Assembly: GCA_035654835.1 (NCBI GenBank)
Contig: DASRVZ010000145.1
Span: 1-58,090, forward strand
Length of the DNA: 58,090 nt
Source: UBA4719 sp035654835
Lineage (GTDB): Bacteria > Actinomycetota > Actinomycetes > Actinomycetales > Dermatophilaceae
Direction of reading: 5' to 3'
Positions 25,399-34,237 of the stretch are shown piece after piece. Numbering within the stretch: the first letter of the stretch is position 1; each line of letters opens with the position of its first letter. The position numbers and the translations under genes were made by a program. The notes below the pieces were generated by a model. The model was not told the DNA's origin, did not search any database, and saw only the letters and a list, made by a program, of their open reading frames with translations.

Positions 25399-26352
25399 TC
25401 ATCGCGACTGGGCGAAGGCCCACATGAAGTCGCCGAGTCCGCCCTTGGCCGTCAGCGCCACTGCTGCGGAGGCGGTGCTCAAGCCCTGCAGGTATGCCAT
25501 CGGGTCGCGCCGCGACAGCTCGTGTGGCGGGGTCTGGCCGCTGACTCCCAGCTGCCGCAGCGCCGTCCGCTGGTCCATGAGCTGGTCGTGGGTGAGGGAG
25601 TCCATGGCGACATGAGCGGTCAGATCGCAGGATCCGTCGGGGATGGGCAGCACCTGACGGCCGTGCCTGTAGCCGGTCAGGGTGCCCATTGCAGGGCGGG
25701 AGTCGATGGTGTGGCCGTAGTCGACAGCGACCGCGAGACCGGATGCGAGTCGGGCCACCAGGGCGTCCCAAGCGGTGTCACGCGTCGCGCCGATCTCGAT
25801 GCGATCCCCAGGCTCGAGACGGTCAAGCGGCCAGAACCACTGACACCACTCACGGTCAGGGCCTGACACGACGTCGCCATACTGTTCCGCGCCGGACGAG
25901 ACGTTCACGAGGACCTCGCGGAGCTCACCGTTCTCGTCCGTCTCGGCGATCGGGCAGGGAACCACATCGAGCCATTCGTTGGCGAAGACCAGGGTGTCGG
26001 TCAGGCCGTCGAGCTCGTCTGGCAGCTGCTCCCCGCCGGGAGACCGAATCCACCCGATGGGTTCAGTGAGCTCGGGCCTCCCAACGACGTCGACACCGAT
26101 GCAGCGCACGTGAGGGCCAAGCCGGTGGACATGTTCGAGCAGCTCGCCACGGCCGCATCCCATATCCACGAACGTGTCGAGACCCTGCTGGTCCATGAGA
26201 GTCAACAGGGCCCGGGCCAACAGCTCGCCGATCTGCGGTATCCCCTGAGTTGCGGTCGAGAAGTGCCCGGCCGGGCCCTGCGCCTGGCGGTAGAACCCGT
26301 TCTCGCCATAGAGAGCCTGATCCCACGCCTGCTTCCACGGAGTCCACGTCAC
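25399..26352 (-). CDS. MidA/NDUFAF7-family SAM-dependent methyltransferase
   Basis: 317 residues. The N-terminal segment with ALYGENGFYRQ and GPAGHFSTATQG is characteristic of COG1565 (MidA). The SAM-binding loop is FVDMGCGRGELLEHV (about 61-75), and FANEWLDVVPCPI is the family's conserved acidic post-SAM motif (usually ANELLDALP). NDUFAF7 methylates an arginine in the 49-kDa subunit of mitochondrial complex I. Here the gene lies two genes upstream of a NuoD homologue that keeps that arginine. Divergent from the DUF2520 gene, 44 bp apart. Confidence 0.85.
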   Translation of the reverse strand: MTWTPWKQAWDQALYGENGFYRQAQGPAGHFSTATQGIPQIGELLARALLTLMDQQGLDTFVDMGCGRGELLEHVHRLGPHVRCIGVDVVGRPELTEPIGWIRSPGGEQLPDELDGLTDTLVFANEWLDVVPCPIAETDENGELREVLVNVSSGAEQYGDVVSGPDREWCQWFWPLDRLEPGDRIEIGATRDTAWDALVARLASGLAVAVDYGHTIDSRPAMGTLTGYRHGRQVLPIPDGSCDLTAHVAMDSLTHDQLMDQRTALRQLGVSGQTPPHELSRRDPMAYLQGLSTASAAVALTAKGGLGDFMWAFAQSR

Positions 26353-26396
26353 GGGCTGAACGCTACGTGCTTCACGAACGCGCTAGCGTTTCCGGC

Positions 26397-27305
26397 GTGA
26401 GTGATCTGCATGCGGCGACGCAGCGACCCGCCCGGTTGGATGTCGGCATCGTCGGTACCGGCCGCGTCGGTGCCGTGCTCGGCGCTGCCCTGCGCCAGGC
26501 GGGCCACCGTCTGGTGGCCGTCTCGGGCGTCAGCGAGCAGTCCCGGGCGCGTGCGGCCGCGTTGCTGCCCGGCATACCGGTAACGTCCGTCGAGGAGGTC
26601 GTCAGACGGGCCGAGCTGGTCCTGCTCACGGTTCCCGACGACGCGCTGCCCGATCTGATCGCTGGTTTGAGTGCCACGGGCTCTTGGCAGGCCGGACAGA
26701 TCGTGGTGCACACCTCGGGTCGGTACGGCATAGCGGTCTTCGACGCCGCGGCCGGTCATCATGTGCTGGGGCTGGCCCTGCATCCGGTGATGACGTTCAC
26801 CGGAACGTCGATGGACCTGGTGCGACTGACCGACTGCTGCTTCGGCATCACTGCACCAGAGGCCTTGCGGCCCGTCGCTGAGGCGCTCGTGGTCGAGATG
26901 GGCGCAGAGCCGGTGTGGATCGAGGAGCACAACCGGCCGATGTACCACGCAGGGCTCGCGCATGGCGCCAATCACCTCGTGACCCTGGTGGCGCAGGCCA
27001 TGCAGATCGTCGGCTCGGCCGGGGTGCAGGACCCCCAGCGGCTGATCGCGCCACTCCTGCAGGCGGCGCTGGACAACGTGCTCCGGCTGGGTGACGGTGC
27101 TCTCACCGGTCCGGTTGCGCGTGGTGATGCGGGTACGGTTGCTGCGCACCTGGCACAACTGACCGAGCAGACCCCCGATATCCGGCCGACCTACGTCGCG
27201 CTGGCCCGAGCGACCGCAGAGAGGGCGCTCGCCAGTGGGCGGCTGACGCCGGCCGGGGCCGAGGCTCTGCTCGACATCCTCGCCGCACCCAAGGAGCAAC
27301 CGTGA
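26397..27305 (+). CDS. Rossmann-like / DUF2520 domain oxidoreductase
   Basis: 302 residues from GTG 26397 (open upstream, but that would run into the divergent gene). The N-terminal dinucleotide-binding fold has VGIVGTGRVGAVLG (about 17-30); the C-terminal helical DUF2520 domain has AGLAHGANHLVTL. Orthologue by position to Rv3603c upstream of panC. Resembles NADP-reductases such as ketopantoate reductase, so a role in pantothenate synthesis has been suggested for the family, but the substrate is not established. Its stop overlaps panC (GTGA). Confidence 0.87.
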   Translation: MSDLHAATQRPARLDVGIVGTGRVGAVLGAALRQAGHRLVAVSGVSEQSRARAAALLPGIPVTSVEEVVRRAELVLLTVPDDALPDLIAGLSATGSWQAGQIVVHTSGRYGIAVFDAAAGHHVLGLALHPVMTFTGTSMDLVRLTDCCFGITAPEALRPVAEALVVEMGAEPVWIEEHNRPMYHAGLAHGANHLVTLVAQAMQIVGSAGVQDPQRLIAPLLQAALDNVLRLGDGALTGPVARGDAGTVAAHLAQLTEQTPDIRPTYVALARATAERALASGRLTPAGAEALLDILAAPKEQP

Positions 27306-28288
27306 CCGAGACCTTTGACCGGACCGAGCCTGTGGTTGCCCCGACCGAGCCTGTGGTTGCCCGGACCCGTCCGGACCTCAAAGCTGCTCGCGCAGAGCTG
27401 GGCGACGGTGGCGTCGCGGTGGTCATGACGATGGGCGCCCTCCACGAGGGACACTCGGCGCTGATCCGTCGGGCGAGGGCGGATGCGCGGCACGTGATCG
27501 TGACGATATTCCTCAACCCGTTGCAGTTCGGCCCCCGTGAGGACCTTTCGCGGTATCCCCGCACGGTCGACTCCGACATGGCGATCTGCCGGCGCGAAGG
27601 CGTCGATCTGGTCTTCCTGCCGACGCCGGATGTCATCTATCCCGACGGCGATCCGGGGGTTCGGGTCTCCGCCGGGCCGCTCGGGAACGTGCTCGAGGGT
27701 CAGGCGCGTCCCGGCCACTTCGACGGGGTGCTCACCGCGGTCGGCAAGCTGCTTCACCTGACCGGTGCCGACCTCGCCTACTACGGCCAGAAGGACGCCC
27801 AGCAGCTGCTCCTGATCCGGCGGATGGCGCGCGACCTGGACTTCCCCGTCGACGTTGTTGCGGTGCCGACGGTCCGCGAAGCCGATGGCCTGGCGTTGAG
27901 CAGCCGAAACATGTACCTCACCGCGTCTGACCGCGAGACAGCGCTGTGTCTGTCCCGGGCGCTGGCCGCCGGCGCCGCGGCTGCCACGGAGGGACCTTCG
28001 GCCGTACGCCGCGCAGCCAGGGCCGTGCTCGTCGGGGAGCCACTGGCCCTCATCGACTACCTCGTGCTGGTGCATCCCTCGACGCTGGAGGACGTCCCCG
28101 AGTGGTACCGCGGTGAGGCCCTGCTCGCCGTTGCCGGGCGGGTGGGGACGACCCGCTTGATCGACAACGTTCCCGTCAACGTCGGTCCGGGTGGTGGTGC
28201 GCTTGAGATCTTTTCCGACGGCGCCGGCAGGGACGATGGTCCGTCGAGCCCCATCGGGTCCGCCGGCCCTCATACCCCTCTGAGCTGA
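27302..28288 (+). CDS. panC: Pantoate-beta-alanine ligase
   Basis: 328 residues from GTG 27302. Condenses pantoate with beta-alanine using ATP to give pantothenate. ATP-binding MGALHEGH (HIGH-like), the FLNPLQFGPREDLSRYPR segment, YYGQKDAQQ and SSRNMYL (KMSKS-like) are in place. The N-terminus carries a 7-residue tandem duplication (TEPVVAP/TEPVVAR), and the C-terminal 35 residues are a disordered Gly/Ser extension absent from typical 280-residue enzymes. Followed 11 bp later by panD. Confidence 0.96.
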   Translation: MTETFDRTEPVVAPTEPVVARTRPDLKAARAELGDGGVAVVMTMGALHEGHSALIRRARADARHVIVTIFLNPLQFGPREDLSRYPRTVDSDMAICRREGVDLVFLPTPDVIYPDGDPGVRVSAGPLGNVLEGQARPGHFDGVLTAVGKLLHLTGADLAYYGQKDAQQLLLIRRMARDLDFPVDVVAVPTVREADGLALSSRNMYLTASDRETALCLSRALAAGAAAATEGPSAVRRAARAVLVGEPLALIDYLVLVHPSTLEDVPEWYRGEALLAVAGRVGTTRLIDNVPVNVGPGGGALEIFSDGAGRDDGPSSPIGSAGPHTPLS

Positions 28289-28299
28289 AGGACATCGCT

Positions 28300-28722
28300 G
28301 TGCTGCGCGCCATGCTCTACGCCAAGCTCCACCGCGTGACGGTCACGCAAGCAGATCTCAACTACGTCGGCTCTGTGACGATCGACCGGACTCTCCTCGA
28401 GGCTGCCCGGCTGCTTCCCGGTGAACAGGTGACCATCGTCGACGTCACCAACGGCAACCGGCTGACGACCTACGTCATCGAAGGTGAGGCAGGAAGCGGG
28501 CAGATCTGTATCAACGGGGCGGCCGCCCTCCTGGTCCAGCCGGGCGACATCGCGATCATCATCGCCTACGCCCAGATGGACGAGATCGAGGCCAGGACGT
28601 TCGTGCCACGCGTGGTCTTCGTCGACCATGACAACCGCGTCGTCGACATCGGGGGCGACCCTGGAGTCGTTCCGGACGGGTTCGGACTCGAGGCATCAGG
28701 GACGCCTCGAGGTCAGCGGTGA
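28300..28722 (+). CDS. panD: Aspartate 1-decarboxylase
   Basis: 140 residues from GTG 28300 with GAAGGA upstream. A pyruvoyl enzyme making beta-alanine for PanC. The self-cleavage site Gly24-Ser25 is in NYVGSVTID, and Lys9, Tyr22, Thr57-equivalent NGNRLTTY and NGAAALLVQPGD are conserved. Overlaps nadB by 4 bp (GTGA), so aspartate-using genes for pantothenate and NAD are translated together. Confidence 0.96.
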   Translation: MLRAMLYAKLHRVTVTQADLNYVGSVTIDRTLLEAARLLPGEQVTIVDVTNGNRLTTYVIEGEAGSGQICINGAAALLVQPGDIAIIIAYAQMDEIEARTFVPRVVFVDHDNRVVDIGGDPGVVPDGFGLEASGTPRGQR

Positions 28723-30437
28723 CCCTCACCATCCCGACGCTGCGCATCCCGGCGCGTCTGGTGGCGCCGGAACCCGGGTGGGTCGCTTCGGCCGACGTCA
28801 TCGTCGTCGGCTCGGGGGTGGCCGGTCTGACCGCCGCACTCCGTCTGCGCCAACGGGTCGACCGTGTGCTGCTGGTGACCAAGACCTTGCTTCCTGAAGG
28901 GTCGACGCAGTGGGCCCAGGGTGGAATCGCTGCTGCTCTGGATCCCGCCGACTCCGCGGACGAGCATCTTCACGACACCCTGGTTGCCGGCGCTGGCGTC
29001 TGCGACGAAGACGCCGTGCGCGTCCTTGTTACCGAAGGCCCGGCTCGTGTTCGTGAGCTCGCGACTCTCGGAATGGAGTTCGACCGTGGGCCTGACGGTG
29101 AGATCTCGCTGACGCGAGAGGGTGGTCACGGCCGTGACCGGATCGCCCATGCCGGTGGAGACGCGACCGGCAAAGAGGTCTCCCGGGCGCTGATCGCAGC
29201 GCTGGGCGCGGCGTTGGCCGCAGTCAAGGAAGATCCCGGCATCGAGGTGCTCGAGCACGCGTTGGTCGTGGATCTGTTGCAGGACAGGGATGCTCGTGTG
29301 TGCGGTGTGACGTTGCACGTCATCGGCGAAGGTCAGATCGATGGCGTCGGGGCAGCCCGTGCACGCGCGGTTGTCCTTGCCACCGGCGGGATCGGCCAGG
29401 TCTATTCGGCGACGACGAACCCTTCAGTGGCGACGGGTGATGGAGTGGCGGCCGCGTTGCGGGCCGGCGCCGTGATCTCGGACCTCGAGTTCGTCCAGTT
29501 CCACCCCACGGTGCTGTGGCTGGGTGAGGGCGCGAGCGGGCAGCAGCCCCTTCTCTCCGAGGCGATGCGCGGCGAAGGCGCCTTCCTGGTCGACCGCGAC
29601 GGGGTGCGGTTCATGCAGGATGTCCATGAGCTCGCGGACCTCGCGCCGCGTGACATCGTGGCCAAGGCCATCGTTGCCCGGATGGCCCAGACCGACGCTG
29701 ACCACGTCTATCTGGACGCCCGTCATCTGGGCAAGCAGTTCCTCGAGAAGCGGTTCCCGTCAATCGTCACCCGCTGTCGTGAGCTCGGCTTTGACCCGGC
29801 GAGCGAGTTGCTGCCCGTGGCTCCCGCCCAGCACTACGCCAGCGGCGGAGTGCTCACAGATCTGGTCGGCCGGTCCACCCTGGCTGGGCTGTATGCCTGC
29901 GGGGAGGTCTCCTGCACCGGAGTCCACGGTGCCAACCGGCTCGCGTCCAACTCCCTGCTCGAGGGCTTGGTCTTCGCCCATCGCATCGCCGACGACATCA
30001 CGGCCAGACTGGCCGCGGGGGACCTGAGCCCGGCCGAGCCCCTCGTGTCGGTGGAGGACACGACGCTGGTCGCCAGCAAGGAACGCACCGGGATCCAGCG
30101 GACGATGACGGTTGGCACCGGGGCGGTGCGCAGTGCCGACTCCCTGGCCCAGGCAACCCAGAAGCTCCAGGTTATCGCTGACTCGGCACCGGGACTCACA
30201 GCGGATCCTGATTCGTGGGAGACCTCGAACCTGCTGCACGTGGGACAGCTCCTGACTGCGGTGGCCACGCTGCGTGAGGAATCCCGCGGTGGCCATGTCC
30301 GCTCGGACTTCACCGACCGCGATGATGCCCATTGGCTCGGACACACCCATGCCGTCCGAGAGGCCGATGGGTCGATCACCACGTCGTTCCACCCGGTCAC
30401 GTCCACAGATCACGTCACATCCCGGGGTCTCTTGTGA
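28719..30437 (+). CDS. nadB: L-aspartate oxidase
   Basis: 572 residues from GTG 28719. FAD enzyme oxidising L-aspartate to iminoaspartate for quinolinate synthesis. FAD motif VIVVGSGVAGL, the TQWAQGGIAA segment, EFVQFHPTVLW, and GANRLASNSLLEGLVF near 410 are hallmark motifs of the succinate dehydrogenase/NadB flavoprotein group. Overlaps nadC (GTGA). nadA is not in this window, so the quinolinate synthase must be elsewhere. Confidence 0.95.
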   Translation: MTLTIPTLRIPARLVAPEPGWVASADVIVVGSGVAGLTAALRLRQRVDRVLLVTKTLLPEGSTQWAQGGIAAALDPADSADEHLHDTLVAGAGVCDEDAVRVLVTEGPARVRELATLGMEFDRGPDGEISLTREGGHGRDRIAHAGGDATGKEVSRALIAALGAALAAVKEDPGIEVLEHALVVDLLQDRDARVCGVTLHVIGEGQIDGVGAARARAVVLATGGIGQVYSATTNPSVATGDGVAAALRAGAVISDLEFVQFHPTVLWLGEGASGQQPLLSEAMRGEGAFLVDRDGVRFMQDVHELADLAPRDIVAKAIVARMAQTDADHVYLDARHLGKQFLEKRFPSIVTRCRELGFDPASELLPVAPAQHYASGGVLTDLVGRSTLAGLYACGEVSCTGVHGANRLASNSLLEGLVFAHRIADDITARLAAGDLSPAEPLVSVEDTTLVASKERTGIQRTMTVGTGAVRSADSLAQATQKLQVIADSAPGLTADPDSWETSNLLHVGQLLTAVATLREESRGGHVRSDFTDRDDAHWLGHTHAVREADGSITTSFHPVTSTDHVTSRGLL

Positions 30438-31315
30438 ACACCTTCCCTGAGGGCCGGGCGCAGGTCGTTGTCGACGGCGCCCTCGACGAGGATCTCGGCG
30501 GCTTCCCCGGTCTGGACGTCACCAGCTCCGCCGTCATCCCCGCCACCCAGCGCAGCGCCGCACACGTCGTGGCAAGAGCTGACGGCGTGGTCGCGGGGAT
30601 CTCGTTGATCTCATTGGTCTTTCGTGCTGTAACTGAACGTATCGGGTCGCGTGAGGTTGCCGTAGAGCTGTGCTGCGAGGACGGTGACTCGGTCCGCAAG
30701 GGCGACGTCATCGGCATACTGCGTGGTTCGACCCGGGCGATCCTCGTGGGGGAACGCACGATGCTCAACCTGATCTGCCGACTCTCGGGAGTGGCGACCC
30801 AGACGCGGCGGTGGGCCGATGCCCTCGAGGGGACCGGTGCCATGGTGCTGGACACCCGCAAGACGACCCCTGGTCTGCGGGCGCTGGAAAAGTACGCGGT
30901 CCGCTGCGGTGGTGGCACCAACAAACGGATGGGCCTCTACGACGTTGCGATGATCAAGGACAACCACAAGCTGGCGGCGGGTTCGGTGTCGGCCGCCTTC
31001 GATGCTGTCCACGGCGCCTACCCGGCTGTTGACATACAGGTCGAGGTCACCACCGCGGCTGAGGCGCTCGAAGCCGTGTCCGCGGGTGCACGGTTCCTGT
31101 TGTGCGACAACATGTCCGTGGACCAGCTGCGCGCCGCCGTCGAGGCCGTTCGGGGTACAGGTGAAGAGGTTCAGATCGAGGCAACGGGGGGACTGACATT
31201 GGCAGTTGCGCGGGCGTACGCCGAGACAGGTGTTGACTTCCTCAGCGTCGGCGCGCTCACCCACTCCTCGCCGATCCTCGACATCGCCCTTGACCTCGTC
31301 GACGACGAGACCTGA
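30434..31315 (+). CDS. nadC: Nicotinate-nucleotide pyrophosphorylase (carboxylating)
   Basis: 293 residues from GTG 30434, within the nadB stop; upstream in-frame starts would overlap nadB further. Converts quinolinate and PRPP to nicotinate mononucleotide and CO2. DTRKTTPGLRALEKYAVRCGGG, GLYDVAMIKDNH and the C-terminal EATGGLTLAVARAYAETGVDFLSVGALTHS are conserved. In the mycobacterial version of this locus coaX follows panD; here nadB-nadC take that place. Confidence 0.96.
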   Translation: MNTFPEGRAQVVVDGALDEDLGGFPGLDVTSSAVIPATQRSAAHVVARADGVVAGISLISLVFRAVTERIGSREVAVELCCEDGDSVRKGDVIGILRGSTRAILVGERTMLNLICRLSGVATQTRRWADALEGTGAMVLDTRKTTPGLRALEKYAVRCGGGTNKRMGLYDVAMIKDNHKLAAGSVSAAFDAVHGAYPAVDIQVEVTTAAEALEAVSAGARFLLCDNMSVDQLRAAVEAVRGTGEEVQIEATGGLTLAVARAYAETGVDFLSVGALTHSSPILDIALDLVDDET

Positions 31316-31337
31316 CCCGATCGAAAGGACACCAGAG

Positions 31338-31949
31338 ATGAGGAAGCTGATCGTGAGCACCTTCTTGACCCTCGACGGGGTCATGCAGGCCCCGGGTGGA
31401 CCTGGTGAGGACGACGACGAAGGTTTCGCCCATGGTGGCTGGTCGGTAAACTACTGGGACGACCAGATGGGTGAAGTCATGGGCGCGGCGATGAGCGTGC
31501 CGTTCGACCTCGTTCTCGGGCGGAAGACCTACGACATCTTCGCCGCACACTGGCCGCACGCCACGGAGGAGGACGGCGCCAGACCGTTGAACGACGCCAC
31601 CAAGTACGTCGCGTCGCGGAGTCAGCGCACGCTGGAGTGGGGCAACTCGGTCCTGATCGAGGGGGACGCCGCCGAAGGCATCGCGGCGCTCAAGATGCAG
31701 GACGGGCCGGAGCTGCAGGTCCATGGCAGCGGGAACCTGATTCAAACCCTGTTGCACCACAACCTGATCGACCAGTACCGCCTGTGGGTCTTCCCTCTCG
31801 TCATCGGGTCCGGCAAACGCTTGTTCTCGGAAGGCACCATCCCCTTGGGGCTGACGCTCGTCGACAGCCAGGTCTCCAGCACCGGTGTCATGATCGGCAC
31901 GTACGAGCCAGCGGGCGAGATCGTCACAGGTTCGTTCGCGCTGGACTGA
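31338..31949 (+). CDS. Dihydrofolate reductase family protein (RibD C-terminal domain)
   Basis: 203 residues from ATG 31338 with GAAAGGA about 11 nt upstream. Opens with KLIVSTFLTLDGVMQAPGGPGED, typical of the RibD C-terminal/DHFR-like group of single-domain NADPH reductases, with LVLGRKTYDIFAAHW and LVIGSGKRLF. Most members have no proven substrate; many are unlinked to riboflavin or folate genes. Here it follows nadC by 22 bp and may be read through from that operon. Confidence 0.85.
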   Translation: MRKLIVSTFLTLDGVMQAPGGPGEDDDEGFAHGGWSVNYWDDQMGEVMGAAMSVPFDLVLGRKTYDIFAAHWPHATEEDGARPLNDATKYVASRSQRTLEWGNSVLIEGDAAEGIAALKMQDGPELQVHGSGNLIQTLLHHNLIDQYRLWVFPLVIGSGKRLFSEGTIPLGLTLVDSQVSSTGVMIGTYEPAGEIVTGSFALD

Positions 31950-32132
31950 CCACGCCTGGAATGACCGCACCGGGCGCCTCGAAAATGCGCCCGGATGGGC
32001 GACTGCTCAGCATTCTTCGGATCGAGTGCGGGCGGGGGATCGAAACAAGGACCGTGTATGCCCCAAGAACGACGACACTGATGCTCGCCGATGATGTCGC
32101 ATTTTCGCTAGTGCACGACGTGGGCACGAGGC

Positions 32133-33671
32133 ATGCTGGTGGACATGCACGATGACACCGAAGCCTGCGAGCGCGCCATACGGTCTAGGGACGCACGTTT
32201 TGACGGTTGGTTCATCTGCGCTGTCGTGACTACCGGCATCTACTGCCGCCCGAGCTGTCCGGCTCGGCCCCACCTGAAGAACCTGCGTTTCTACCCAAGC
32301 GCGGCTGCCGCCCAGCAGGCGGGTTTCCGGGCCTGTAAACGTTGCCGCCCTGATGCCAGCCCGGGCTCGCCGGAGTGGAACGTACGCTCGGACCTGATCG
32401 CGCGGGCGATGCGCCTCATCGGCGACGGCGTCGTTGATCGTGAGGGCGTGACGGGTTTGGCGAGCCGGCTCGGCTACAGCGTCCGTCAGATCCAACGTGA
32501 GCTCACTGCGGAGGTCGGAGCCGGTCCACTTGCCCTCGCACGAGCCCAAAGGGCACAAACCGCAAGGGTTCTCATCGAAACGAGCGCCCTCCCCATGAGC
32601 GACGTCGCCTTCGCCGCGGGGTTCGCCAGCATTCGAGCCTTCAACGACACGGTGCAAGACGTCTTCGCCCTGTCACCGACAGCTCTCCGCGGGGGAGCCA
32701 TCCGCCGTGCCGGCAAGCGCTCGACCAGAGGTGCTCGGGACCTCTCTGCTCCTGATCTCTCCGCCGCAACCACGGGCACCCTGTCACTCCGTCTGCCGTT
32801 CCGGAAGCCGTTCTGCCCGGACAACCTGTTTGGCCACCTGGTGGCGACCGCGGTTCCGGGGGTGGAGGAGTGGCGCTCCGGCGCGTACCGAAGGACGATC
32901 CGGCTGACCCATGGTCACGCCGTCGTCGCACTCAGACCGATGCCGGACCATGTGGCCTGTCAGATCTCCCTCACCGACCAGCGTGACCTGGCTAGTGCCA
33001 TCAGCCGTTGCCGCTGGATGCTCGATCTGGACTCCGATCCTGTTGCCGTCGACGCGGTGCTCTCCCAGGACCCGCTGATGGCAAAGCTCGTCGCGGGCAG
33101 CCCCGGCCGACGGGTGCCAAGGACCGTGGACCCAGCCGAGTTTGCGGTCAGAGCCGTTCTGGGACAACAGGTTTCGACGGCGGCGGCCCGAACCCACGCG
33201 GGGCGACTGGTCCGCGCATACGGCGATCCGGTCCCTGACCCGCACGGAGGCCTGACGCACCTCTTCCCCACCCCGCAGGTCTTGGCCACCATGGATCCCT
33301 CTGACCTCGCCATGCCGCAGTCGCGGCGGCGCACCATGATGGGACTGGTCGAGGAACTGGCCCAAGGGCGGCTCGACCTGGGCCTGGGTGCCGACTGGCG
33401 CGAGGCGCGGGCCAAACTAAACGCACTACATGGCTTCGGGCCCTGGACGGTTGAGAGCATCGCCATGCGATCTCTCGGTGATCCCGACGCGTTCCTTGCC
33501 GGCGACCTCGGCATCAGGCTCGCCGCCGAGCAGCTCGGGATGCCGGCGACGCCCAAGACACTCACCACTTACTCACACCTCTGGCGTCCCTGGCGTTCCT
33601 ACGCAGTGCAGTATCTCTGGGCCACCGGGGACCACCCGATCAACCGCATGCCCGAAGAGGAGGCAGCCTGA
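32133..33671 (+). CDS. Ada-type regulator fused to AlkA 3-methyladenine glycosylase
   Basis: 512 residues from ATG 32133 (ATG 32145 possible). Order: Ada zinc/methyl-acceptor domain with Cys38, 42, 68 and 71 (CRPSC, CKRC), AraC-type HTH (about 88-190), AlkA N-terminal domain, then the HhH-GPD glycosylase domain with LHGFGPWTVESIAM and catalytic Asp in FLAGDLGIR. It combines methyl-phosphotriester sensing, transcriptional activation and excision of alkylated bases. Followed directly by ogt (TGATG overlap), so it probably activates its own operon. No SOS-type box seen. Confidence 0.93.
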   Translation: MLVDMHDDTEACERAIRSRDARFDGWFICAVVTTGIYCRPSCPARPHLKNLRFYPSAAAAQQAGFRACKRCRPDASPGSPEWNVRSDLIARAMRLIGDGVVDREGVTGLASRLGYSVRQIQRELTAEVGAGPLALARAQRAQTARVLIETSALPMSDVAFAAGFASIRAFNDTVQDVFALSPTALRGGAIRRAGKRSTRGARDLSAPDLSAATTGTLSLRLPFRKPFCPDNLFGHLVATAVPGVEEWRSGAYRRTIRLTHGHAVVALRPMPDHVACQISLTDQRDLASAISRCRWMLDLDSDPVAVDAVLSQDPLMAKLVAGSPGRRVPRTVDPAEFAVRAVLGQQVSTAAARTHAGRLVRAYGDPVPDPHGGLTHLFPTPQVLATMDPSDLAMPQSRRRTMMGLVEELAQGRLDLGLGADWREARAKLNALHGFGPWTVESIAMRSLGDPDAFLAGDLGIRLAAEQLGMPATPKTLTTYSHLWRPWRSYAVQYLWATGDHPINRMPEEEAA

Positions 33672-34177
33672 TGCGCACCCATACCGTGATCGACAGTGTC
33701 GTCGGAACACTGACCCTGGTCGCCGAAGAGGGGGCGATCGTGGGCCTCTACATGGACCTTCAGCGGCACCGTCCCGACGACGACGCGCTCGGCGAACCGG
33801 ATCCGCGCGGCCGTGAGGTCGAGCCGTTCAAAGCAGCCGCCGACCAGCTCGACGCCTACTTTGCCGGTGAGCTCACCCACTTCGACCTACCCCTGGCGCC
33901 ACGCGGGTCCGAGTTCCAGCAACGGGTCTGGGCTGCCTTGCAGGAGATTCCTTACGGCCGGACCGAGTCCTATGGCGAGCTGGCCGAACGAATCGGATCT
34001 CCCGGCGGCGCCCGGGCAGTGGGCCTGGCGAACGGGAAGAACCCGATCGGCATCATCATCCCGTGCCACCGCGTCGTCGGCGCAGATGGCAGCCTCACCG
34101 GCTACGGCGGTGGCCTCGACCGCAAGAAGCAGCTGCTAGATCTCGAGCTGGCGGTCACTGGCACTGCGCTCTTCTGA
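33671..34177 (+). CDS. ogt: Methylated-DNA-protein cysteine methyltransferase
   Basis: 168 residues, start overlapping the Ada-AlkA stop. Removes O6-methylguanine lesions in a single-turnover reaction; the acceptor cysteine is in IIIPCHRVVG. The helix-turn-helix arginine-finger region YGRTESYGELAERIG and GLANGKNP are conserved. Together with the upstream gene it makes a two-gene adaptive-response operon. Confidence 0.95.
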   Translation: MRTHTVIDSVVGTLTLVAEEGAIVGLYMDLQRHRPDDDALGEPDPRGREVEPFKAAADQLDAYFAGELTHFDLPLAPRGSEFQQRVWAALQEIPYGRTESYGELAERIGSPGGARAVGLANGKNPIGIIIPCHRVVGADGSLTGYGGGLDRKKQLLDLELAVTGTALF

Positions 34178-34237
34178 ACAGGGCACCCAACCGGAAGTGT
34201 CAGACAAGGGCACCGGACCGTATGCCGACCCTTCACG

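Noticed and set aside
32000..32132. SOS or adaptive-response box upstream of Ada-AlkA
   Set aside because: No LexA-type palindrome or recognisable Ada box could be identified.
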